A DNA stretch of 7,787 nucleotides from Anaerolineae bacterium (GTDB taxonomy: Bacteria > Chloroflexota > Anaerolineae > 4572-78 > J111). The translations under genes were made by a program, and so were the position numbers. Shown here in pieces: positions 1-7,000 of this stretch. Each line of letters starts with the position of its first letter. Within the stretch, counting starts at the first letter, position 1. The stretch covers positions 1 to 7,787 of the forward strand of contig JAGRCC010000543.1 in assembly GCA_020433785.1 (NCBI GenBank), given 5' to 3'. Under the pieces are notes generated by a model, which ran no database searches, had not been told where the DNA came from, and saw only the letters and a program-made list of their open reading frames with translations.

Positions 1-360
1 GGCATAAGAGTGTTTTCTCCTTATGTTGTTCATGATTGGCCGACCTGGTATAAAATGATTACCCGCGATCTTTCAAGAACCACCCTTGAAGCCTTCTTCT
101 CCAGCATTGGATCCTTGCATAAAACCGATCTAAGACCCCAACTACCCGGTATTACCACCCCGGTCATGGGTATCTATGGGGTTGGCGATCGAGTTGTTGA
201 GCCAACGCAGGCGAACGTCATTACCAATAACGCCCCTTTGTCTAGAGTGCTTATGATGCCGGGTTCTGGACATTTCCCAATGTTAGACGAGCCTCAAGCC
301 TTTAATCACAATTTAGCCGAGTTTTTAGCCTTTGAATTTGAAACCTTAAATGGAGCATAG
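1..360 (+). CDS. Alpha/beta hydrolase, C-terminal part (5' truncated by window edge)
   Basis: The frame is open from base 1 (Gly-Ile-Arg, then a GTG at 10), so the gene begins before the window and the GTG is probably internal. About 119 residues are visible. They match the end of the alpha/beta hydrolase fold: a strand and turn reading PVMGIYGVGDRVV, with the Asp at the place of the catalytic acid, then GSGHFPMLDEP, whose His sits where the catalytic His lies, and a final helix (FNHNLAEFLAFEF) typical of the family's end. The nucleophile elbow (GxSxG) would be upstream and cannot be seen. Seen: the Asp and His motifs. Known: such enzymes are esterases, lipases, thioesterases, haloperoxidases or C-C hydrolases. 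The substrate cannot be told from this piece. The gene ends in three consecutive in-frame stops (TAG TAA TAG, 358-366). An 81-base gap leads to the beta-helix gene on the same strand, so co-transcription is plausible. A link to acyl or aldehyde chemistry through the reductase two genes on is only an inference. Confidence 0.85.
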   Translation, partial: GIRVFSPYVVHDWPTWYKMITRDLSRTTLEAFFSSIGSLHKTDLRPQLPGITTPVMGIYGVGDRVVEPTQANVITNNAPLSRVLMMPGSGHFPMLDEPQAFNHNLAEFLAFEFETLNGA

Positions 361-441
361 TAATAGTCATTAATAGCTCCAAATGCATCGATAAACCTTT
401 TACTAAAAACAACCTTTTGGCAGACAGTTGAACCCTAACAG

Positions 442-1764
442 ATGAAAAAGATTATTATTCGGGATCAAACGCCCATAATGCCCTTCAATGAGCCTGCCCG
501 TGATCTTCGTATTATGAATAAGCCGCTCTGGCTTTGGCAGCGGGACATCCTTAGCCCCTATTGCCATGAAGAAGTTGAATGCAGTTCTCTCAGAAGCGCT
601 TCTTTTCTCCCACCTGAAATTGTCTCCGATGAAGTGGTGGTATACCGAGATAATCTTTTCTTTGATGAGACCCTTTTCAAAGAATTCATCACCCTCGCCC
701 GAGATTCAGGTAGGGCCGCCCAAATTGCCTTTTCCCGAAAAGACAAAGCTATTGTTACCCACGCTCTGCCCTTATCTGAAAATATACGGTTAGATGGCGA
801 TCTTTACGTTGCCGATCTCTTTTATTATCCCGACGGAACGACCGTGGGTAAGGTGGAACCGGAGCCAATTATCATCGAAACGATGTCAACTGAAATTGGT
901 TATTATCGGGTACCAAGTTACATGGCTAACGAGCGCAAAGAACTCCTGTTTGAAGTTCCGCTGCGGGTGTTTCTATCGATTGATAGCTGGGTTCACATTT
1001 TTATTGCCAATTGCCCGTTTGGTATGTTTTCCTACGGCGCACGCATCGAAAAATCGCTGGATAATTTGGGAGTGATGCTAAAAGTATTGTGGCGTTCGCT
1101 TCTCGAGCGAAAGCAGTTTTTGTCGTCGTCAGCGTTGGTTATTGTGGGCCGTAACACCCAAATTGATCCGGCGGCGATTATTCAGGGGCCGACTATTATC
1201 GGCGATAATGTCACAATCGGTCCAGGCTGTGTGATCAATGCTAGTTTGATCGGCAACAATGTTAACATTATGCAGGGGGCGCAGTTGATGGTCAGTGTGG
1301 TGGGTGACGGCTGTTATATCCCGTTTCGGGCGGCCCTGTTCTTGACGACATTGATGGAAAATTCGATGGTGGCCCAAAATACCTGTTTGCAGGCTTGTGT
1401 AGTGGGGCGTAATACCTTTATTGGCGCCGGTAACACCTTTACCGATTTTAACCTGCTGGCTAAGCCCATTAAGGTTATGCATAAGGGCAAATATCAAGAT
1501 GTAGGGCTGCCGGTGTTGGGCGGGTGTGTTGGTCATAACTGCCGGGTTGGATCCGGCCATATTGTTTATCCGGCCCGCAGCATTGAGTCTGACGTAGTAT
1601 TGTTTGCTAAACAAGAACGGACTATAATTACAGAAAATGTGCGGTACGAAGACAGCGATCATCATAATTATCCTGATCAACAGCATGTCGCCCAATATCA
1701 TCAGGATATTTTCTCGAATGACGATTCGTTCTCGACTGAAGAACTGGTGGAATCAACGAACTAG
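442..1764 (+). CDS. GlmU-like left-handed beta-helix (hexapeptide-repeat) protein
   Basis: The protein has 440 residues. From about residue 233 to 390 it is a run of hexapeptide repeats (VGRNTQIDPAAIIQGP, IIGDNVTIGPGCVI, LIGNNVNIMQG, VVGRNTFIGAGNTF, then VGHNCRVGSG), the left-handed beta-helix of acyltransferases and sugar-nucleotide enzymes, usually trimeric. The first 230 residues are a separate domain. It opens with a beta strand (KKIIIRD) and a PFNEPARDLRIMNKP segment that recalls the P-x-x-x-R-P-x-x-D-x-R start of the alternative bacterial GlmU-like proteins. The classical pyrophosphorylase loop (LAAGxGTRM) is absent, so nucleotidyl transfer is doubtful. His347 and His365, near the end of the helix, could serve as the acetyl-transfer base, but this is unproven. 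The tail after about 400 is polar, acidic and probably disordered. No good ribosome-binding site precedes ATG 442. ATG 478 is in frame, but starting there would drop the first strand. Likely role: acyl or acetyl transfer in envelope sugar or lipid synthesis (inference). It could also be a structural, non-enzymatic beta-helix. Confidence 0.85.
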   Translation: MKKIIIRDQTPIMPFNEPARDLRIMNKPLWLWQRDILSPYCHEEVECSSLRSASFLPPEIVSDEVVVYRDNLFFDETLFKEFITLARDSGRAAQIAFSRKDKAIVTHALPLSENIRLDGDLYVADLFYYPDGTTVGKVEPEPIIIETMSTEIGYYRVPSYMANERKELLFEVPLRVFLSIDSWVHIFIANCPFGMFSYGARIEKSLDNLGVMLKVLWRSLLERKQFLSSSALVIVGRNTQIDPAAIIQGPTIIGDNVTIGPGCVINASLIGNNVNIMQGAQLMVSVVGDGCYIPFRAALFLTTLMENSMVAQNTCLQACVVGRNTFIGAGNTFTDFNLLAKPIKVMHKGKYQDVGLPVLGGCVGHNCRVGSGHIVYPARSIESDVVLFAKQERTIITENVRYEDSDHHNYPDQQHVAQYHQDIFSNDDSFSTEELVESTN

Positions 1765-1800
1765 GTCCAACAAATCTGTTCTAGAGACACATTAATTTAC

Positions 1801-2904
1801 ATGGATAATTTTGCATTTATTATTCACCCGGTTGACCCAAAACGAGATGTTCAACGGAAATACCCTCTTCTGGCAAAAGTACTGCCTGAGTCGGCCATAA
1901 ATTATTTCTCTCAGTATTTTCCCCCGGTCTACATCTCACACATCACGGGGATTATATCTCAGGCGACCAGTAAAGAGATCGAAGGCTGGTTTATCGCTTG
2001 CCCCTTAACGCCAGCGCAAATGGTATCTTTGCCGCCGGAGACAGTCTATAAGAAAATTATTGCGGCCGGAAAACTGGCTCAACGTTTAGGGGCCAAAATT
2101 TTGGGTCTGGGCGGCTTTACTTCGGTTGTGGGGGATGGGGGGCAAACCATTGCCCAACATTTGGATATTCCGGTAACAACCGGCGATAGCTACACCATCG
2201 CTACGGCTGTGGAAGGGACGTTAAAAGCGGCCCGGCAAATGAATATCAATCCGGCGCAGGCTACAGCAGCGGTAGTCGGCGCGACTGGCTCGATTGGTAA
2301 GGTTTGCGCGCAGATCTTAAGCAAAGATGTGGCCGAATTAATCCTGATCGGCCGTGATCACCACGCGCTCGAGCAGATTAAATCGTTATTTCAGTTTCAG
2401 GGGCAGGCTCAAATCCGCACCAGCACCGATATGGCTGATTTACGCCAGGTTGATATGATTTTGACGGTCACTAATGCGATTCAGGCCATTATCGAGCCAC
2501 ATCATCTCAAAAGCGGCGCTGTGGTGTGCGATGTGGCCCGCCCTAGAGATGTGTCGAAGCAGGTAGTTAGTCAGCGGGATGATGTTTTGGTTATCGAAGG
2601 GGGAATGGTTAAGGTTCCTGGCCCGGTCAATTTTGATTTTGATTTTGGGTTTCCGTCGGGAATGGCCTTTGCTTGCATGGCCGAAACCATTACCCTGGCG
2701 TTGGAAGGTCATTATCAAAGCTACACCTTGGGTAAATCCATTTCGTTATCCCAGGTGGAAAAAATGGCGGAAATGGCCCATCGACATGGGTTTAGAGTAA
2801 GTGGATTCCGCAGTTTTGAACACGCTATTACCGATGAAAATATTAAGGCGATTAGGCAAAAAGCACATCAGGAACAAACCCAATTCAACTGGGTTAACCC
2901 TTAA
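1801..2904 (+). CDS. Long-chain acyl-ACP reductase (AAR)-like NAD(P)H oxidoreductase
   Basis: This 367-residue protein resembles cyanobacterial acyl-ACP reductase, which turns fatty acyl-ACP into fatty aldehyde with NADPH through a cysteine thioester. Compared from memory with the Synechococcus elongatus enzyme (341 residues), these parts line up in order: LGLGGFTSVV (101-110) with ALGGFTSII; TTGDSYTIA (126-134) with TTGNTHTAY; the dinucleotide-binding VVGATGSIG (158-166) with VVGATGDIG; ILIGRD (181-186) with ILTARN, whose Arg would suit NADPH; and AFACMAETITLALEG (289-303) with MFACFAEAMLLEFEG. The last match puts Cys292 at the place of the acyl-accepting Cys294. A later KMAEMAHRHGF (321-331) matches KMEAIGEASVRHGF. 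Generic annotation would probably say shikimate/quinate dehydrogenase-like because of the fold. The N-terminal 60 residues and the C-terminal tail after about 335 differ and make it longer. It starts 36 bases after the beta-helix gene, with only a weak purine stretch before the ATG. AAR function is inferred from motifs; another acyl thioester reductase is possible. No oxygenase gene for alkane synthesis is visible here. Confidence 0.8.
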   Translation: MDNFAFIIHPVDPKRDVQRKYPLLAKVLPESAINYFSQYFPPVYISHITGIISQATSKEIEGWFIACPLTPAQMVSLPPETVYKKIIAAGKLAQRLGAKILGLGGFTSVVGDGGQTIAQHLDIPVTTGDSYTIATAVEGTLKAARQMNINPAQATAAVVGATGSIGKVCAQILSKDVAELILIGRDHHALEQIKSLFQFQGQAQIRTSTDMADLRQVDMILTVTNAIQAIIEPHHLKSGAVVCDVARPRDVSKQVVSQRDDVLVIEGGMVKVPGPVNFDFDFGFPSGMAFACMAETITLALEGHYQSYTLGKSISLSQVEKMAEMAHRHGFRVSGFRSFEHAITDENIKAIRQKAHQEQTQFNWVNP

Positions 2905-2939
2905 ACAGCGACTATCATTAGACAGCAGCAGCTAGAAGC

Positions 2940-2946
2940 GAGGTAA
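2940..2946 (+). promoter_or_regulatory. Shine-Dalgarno site of the response-regulator gene
   Basis: GAGGTAA lies 5 bases (8 from the GAGG core) before ATG 2952. It is the only clear ribosome-binding site in the window and fixes the start of the response regulator. The two preceding genes lack a comparable site, so this gene may be translated more strongly even if it shares their transcript. Confidence 0.7.
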
Positions 2947-2951
2947 TCATC

Positions 2952-3848
2952 ATGGGCAACGGCCGCATCTTGGTTGTAGAAGACGATATTGATATTTCCA
3001 AAATGTTGCGCATCTATTTCGACTCTCAGGGCTACGAGGTACTGGTAGCCAACCGGGGTAGCGAAGCTTTGGAAACCTGTCGTAGGAAGCTGCCTAATGT
3101 GGTTGTCCTGGATATCCAACTCCCGGACATCGACGGCTACGAGATCTGTCGCAGTTTACGCAGCAATACTCGTACCAGCTACGTGCCGATTATTTTTCTC
3201 ACCCAGAAAGATGAGCGCAGCGACAAAATTGCCGGTTTGGAATTAGGCGCCGATGACTACATCACCAAGCCGTTCGATATCGAAGAGTTAAAACTTCGGG
3301 TTGAAGGGGCTATTCGGCGTTCCAAGCGTGAAGCTTTAACCCATCCTGTCACCAATTTGCCGGCCGGCAAGCTGATCGAAGAACAGTTGAAACAGGTCAA
3401 GGATTCCTCTGAACCTTGGCGGCTTCTGTATTTTGGCATTCGAAACGTCAACGCCTTCAAAGAGGCATTAGGACCCATTCATGTCAACGAGGTGTTAGTC
3501 TTTTTAGCCGATTTAATGCGCGAGGCCGTTGAAGCCTTTGGAACCATCAATGATTTTATCGGTCAGGCCTCCGATAACGATTTCATCATTATCACCTCAC
3601 CGGAGGGTGGGCCGAAGATTTGCAACAGCGTTATTCAACGCTTTAATGAAGAAGTTCAAGTTTTTTATGATTTCCGCTCCAGAGAAGCCAAAAAATTGGT
3701 TTATCAAGATATCGATGGTGAAACGCGCGAGTCTGATTTTATGAAGCTGGTGGTCGGCGTTGTCTCCAGTGAGGACGGTCCCTTTGCCGATATCTTACAA
3801 ATTACTGAAGACGCGGCTGAAGGTCGACGCCGGGGACGCGGCTGTTAG
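2952..3848 (+). CDS. Response regulator: receiver domain plus degenerate GGDEF-like domain
   Basis: The protein has 298 residues. Residues 4-122 form a complete receiver domain: the acidic pocket E10-D11-D12 after ILVV, phosphorylation site D54 in VVVLDIQLPD, switch T84 in IIFLT, and K106 in DDYITKPF. It should therefore accept a phosphate from a histidine kinase. Residues 129-295 look like a GGDEF domain that has lost its function. The entry helix THPVTNLPAGKLIEEQL copies the usual DPLTGLPNRRLF pattern, and the final strand and helix (LVVGVVSS, then a helix ending EGRRRGRGC) copy the usual end. Where GGDEF should stand, at about 207-211, the sequence reads SDNDF, so cyclic-di-GMP synthesis is not expected, and no RxxD inhibitory site precedes it. 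The domain may bind a nucleotide or a partner protein instead (inference). There is no DNA-binding domain. The gene starts 47 bases after the reductase gene and precedes the giant GAF sensor. Pairing with that sensor is plausible but not shown. Confidence 0.9.
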   Translation: MGNGRILVVEDDIDISKMLRIYFDSQGYEVLVANRGSEALETCRRKLPNVVVLDIQLPDIDGYEICRSLRSNTRTSYVPIIFLTQKDERSDKIAGLELGADDYITKPFDIEELKLRVEGAIRRSKREALTHPVTNLPAGKLIEEQLKQVKDSSEPWRLLYFGIRNVNAFKEALGPIHVNEVLVFLADLMREAVEAFGTINDFIGQASDNDFIIITSPEGGPKICNSVIQRFNEEVQVFYDFRSREAKKLVYQDIDGETRESDFMKLVVGVVSSEDGPFADILQITEDAAEGRRRGRGC

Positions 3849-4033
3849 TTTTAGACCTGCTATTCGGGTGGTAGGGACTTTAGCTTCCCTTTAAGCCCCC
3901 GCCACCTCGTCTGCTGAGTCAATCTAATTAGGAAAGCACGTCAGTCATAGTCGTTTAATTTGGGCTTTTGTTGAACCTTATCAAACAAAAATTGTTTAGT
4001 TTTGAGCAACAGAGATAGGTTGCCTTGTTAAGG
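3849..4033 (+). promoter_or_regulatory. Gap before the giant sensor gene, possible promoter region
   Basis: This 185-base stretch has no credible ORF and is the longest non-coding gap in the window. Its right half (about 3950-4010) is AT-rich. It contains a TTGAAC hexamer (3971-3976) with a poor TTTAGT partner 18 bases later, and an imperfect dyad whose outer arms are TGTTG (3969-3973) and CAACA (4007-4011), with an inner CAAAC/GTTTA(G) pairing. A promoter or operator for the sensor gene is plausible from the position, but no strong consensus is present. Confidence 0.3.
3867..3906. other. Imperfect inverted repeat after the response-regulator gene
   Basis: GGTGG (3867-3871) faces CCACC (3902-3906), and inside it AGGGA (3873-3877) faces TCCCT (3886-3890), with an 8-base inner loop and an uneven bulge on the right arm. 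It lies 18 bases after the stop codon, where a terminator could be expected, but no T-run follows it. It could be a weak or Rho-assisted terminator or an RNA-stabilising hairpin, or it could be chance. Confidence 0.25.
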
Positions 4034-7000
4034 ATGTTTAAAGCACTTACTTTCCCTCTATGTAGGGTTTTATTAATCTTCTGGCTTGGCGCCGAGCTGC
4101 TGGCTCTCGACGCCAACTTAAACCTGCCAGACTCGGCATATGGTACCCGCCTATTGTCGCTCGTCGTAATTGCTTCCGCTCTCACTTTATGCCTGATGCC
4201 GGTATTCGATGACCAGTTTTTTAAGCGGATTAGTCTTCAGCCTCAATTTACACTGAACTATGCCCATAATTTTTATACGATGCCTCACATTTTAGCCGTT
4301 GCGGCTGGTCCGACCAACCCACCTCACCAACCGGCCATTCTCTTAAGTAAGAATCAACAAGATGTAAGCCGGGAATCGGAGTTGTCTTTACCAGGCCGGA
4401 CTTTGACCGAATATTCACCTCCGCCTCAACGTGATGAGACAGGAGACGCTCCGGCGACCAACGAACCGTCGGCTGCCGCCGATCTTAGAGCTGCCTGCCG
4501 AACTATTCTCACTCAACCCCATCTCAAGAAGCTTTTGCCGTTTGATATGGCTCAAATCTACCTATATCAGGCAGAGACAACCGATTTAATCTTACTACTT
4601 CGTCTGGCGGAAGATGACTGGCCTCAAAAGCAGGTTTGCCGTTTGAATGAAGGTTACACCGGCTGGATTGCTAAAACGCAAACGTCGCTTCATATTGAGG
4701 ACATCCAGCAGTTTAATGCGATTCATCCGGCTTTTGACCAATCCACCTGCCCATACCGCACTTTTATTGGAGCGCCACTAATGAGTGGGTCAAAACTGCT
4801 CGGTACGCTGGAATTGGCGGCGGTCGCTCCGCATAAGTTCACCGATCAAGATGTTCCCCTTTTAGAGATTATTGCCGGCCAAACAGCGATTGTTCTGGAA
4901 AACACCCAGCTTTTTAGCGCTACCAACCGCCAACTTCAGGTGCGTTTGGATGAGCTAGACGGTTTGCAGCGGGTCAGCAAGGAGCTGAATAGCACCCTTG
5001 ATTTGTCGAAAATTTTAGGCGCTGTGTTGGAAGAGGCGCTGCGGGTTACCCAGGCCGATTTTGGCAATGTCTATTTCTATAATGCTGCTACCACCGAACT
5101 GATCGCCTACACTGATCAGCCGGAATCGCCGAGTAGCCAATTATCCAACGGCCGGGGTCGGCAAGCGATCTCGGCTAAACAGGGGATTGTTGGGCGGGCC
5201 ATTCGCTCCGGTCAATCGATTTTGGTGTCCGACGTGACCCAAGATAAGGATTATATCCATCTCGGCTATAACGTTCGCTCCAAAGTGGTCGTTCCTATCC
5301 GATACGGCGGCGAGCCGGTGGGTGTTATCAATTTGGAAAGCCGCCAACCTCATTTTTTTAATCATGAGCAGCGTCATTATTTGGAGTTGCTTGCTAACCA
5401 AACGGCGGTGGCGATTGGCAATGCTGAAGCCTATCATCAGCAGCGGCTAGAACGTGAGCAAGCCAGCCGTCGGGCCGATCAGCTTTTACGTTTGGCCGAA
5501 ATTAGCAGTACGTTTCGAACTAACCGGCCGCTGTCTGATGTACTGGAAGATATTGCCTTTGCTGTTGCGGATTCAGTTGGTTATGATGTCGTATTAATCA
5601 GCTTAGTTCGGGATGATCCGCCGCTACTTTATCACGAGGTGGGGATGGGTATCCCGCTGGCTCAATTAGCTGAACTGCGACAGCCCGATCAGGTTCGGCC
5701 GCTGCATCATTTACAAACGCTCATGTTGGATAAATATCGACGAAGTAACACTTATTTTATTCCGGCAACTGAGAAAGCAGACTGGCAGGGGCAGCTAAAT
5801 ATCCCCTTTATTGAAAAAAGCGTCGCGCTGCCTCGTTTGACAAACCAACCTGAAACCCCTCATCTAATCCTTCACGCCCCCCGGCGCGAGCCTTGGCAGT
5901 CCGGCGATTTGCTGCTGGTGCCGCTCAGAAAGGCCAATGAGAACATTATTGGGTTATTAGCGGTTCAGAACCCGGTTGATGATAATCGCCCCGATATGAC
6001 CTCTATTAAAGCCTTAGAGACATTTGCCAACCATGCCGCTTCGGCCATTGAAAATGCGCAACTGTTTAAGCTCGAGCAAGAGCGCCGGCAGTTGGCCGAC
6101 ACCCTGCGTGGTGTCTCGGAAATGATTAGTTCACACCTGGAGATTGAGCAATTACTGCAACTGGTTCTACAGGAATTGCGCAAAGTGATTAATCATGATC
6201 GCTCTACGGTTGAACTGCTCGAAGACCGACATTTGGTAATCATCGGCGGGCAGGGATGGGAAGAGTACAGCCGCCAAATTATCGGCCTGTCGTTCTCTAT
6301 GACCGGCAACAATCCCAGCCGCCGCGTGTTAGAAACGCAGGAGCCGGTCATTGTTAAAGATGCCCAGACGGAATATGGGGCCATTTTTTCGTCGCCCCCC
6401 CATGATCGGGTTAGAAGTTGGTTGGGAGTACCGCTAACCTATGGTACCAATATTTTAGGGCTAATGGCCGTGGCCAGCCACAAGATCGACTTCTTTACCG
6501 AAGAAGACGCCGGGGTGGTTTTGGCTTTTGCCAATCAGGTAGCTATCGCCCTGCAAAATGCCCAGTTGTTCGACGAGGCTCGCCAGCAGGTCCGCCAGTT
6601 GGAAGCCTTGACCGAGGTTGCCGGGTCGCTCAACCAGGCGCTTGAGCTTGACCAGGTTTTGAATTTAGTGTTGGATGCTGTGTTTGATCTGGTCGGGCAT
6701 AGCAATGGCTCCATCTGGCTCATCGACCGCAGTACCGGCACGGTAAAAATTGCCAATACCCAGAATGTGCCTGATTTTTTGGTGGAAGAGTTCAATCGAA
6801 GTAACACCTCGATTGATACTGAGCCGTTTGACTCGGTGATTCGGTCGCGTGAGGTGTTGATTGTGGGCGGCGATAAGCGGCGCGATAAAATTGTGCCTGA
6901 ATTTGGCGTGCCATTTCCGGATGACGTTACTTATGTTCCCTTAAAAACTGAAGACGGCGTCATCGGAATTTTAGCGATGGAAACCGTGGTCAATAGTCGG

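Noticed and set aside
361..441. Separate promoter for the beta-helix gene
   Set aside because: The 81-base gap is AT-rich, but I could not find a convincing -35/-10 pair with proper spacing.
1129..1701. Minus-strand open frame of 190 codons
   Set aside because: It lies wholly inside the beta-helix gene, opposite the hexapeptide repeats. Its translation is Asn/His/Ile-rich and shows no domain; it mirrors the biased codons of the plus-strand gene.
1801..2904. Plain shikimate 5-dehydrogenase
   Set aside because: The Rossmann fold is shared, but the N-terminal shikimate-binding motifs are not visible, the protein is longer, and the AAR-specific Cys motif and flanking motifs match instead.
3867..3906. 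Rho-independent terminator after the response regulator
   Set aside because: The stem is interrupted by uneven bulges and no T-run follows, so I list it only as an inverted repeat.
3955..4185. Minus-strand open frame of 76 codons overlapping the gap and the sensor's N-terminus
   Set aside because: It would overlap the sensor start and membrane segments. Its translation is Ser/Arg/Lys-rich with no domain, and no ribosome-binding site was found.
4745..4770. Cys-Pro-Tyr-Arg in GAF1 (Cys239) as a possible bilin attachment site
   Set aside because: Phytochrome-type attachment needs a Cys-His pair and other pocket motifs. Here no His follows the Cys and the surrounding sequence reads as an ordinary GAF core.
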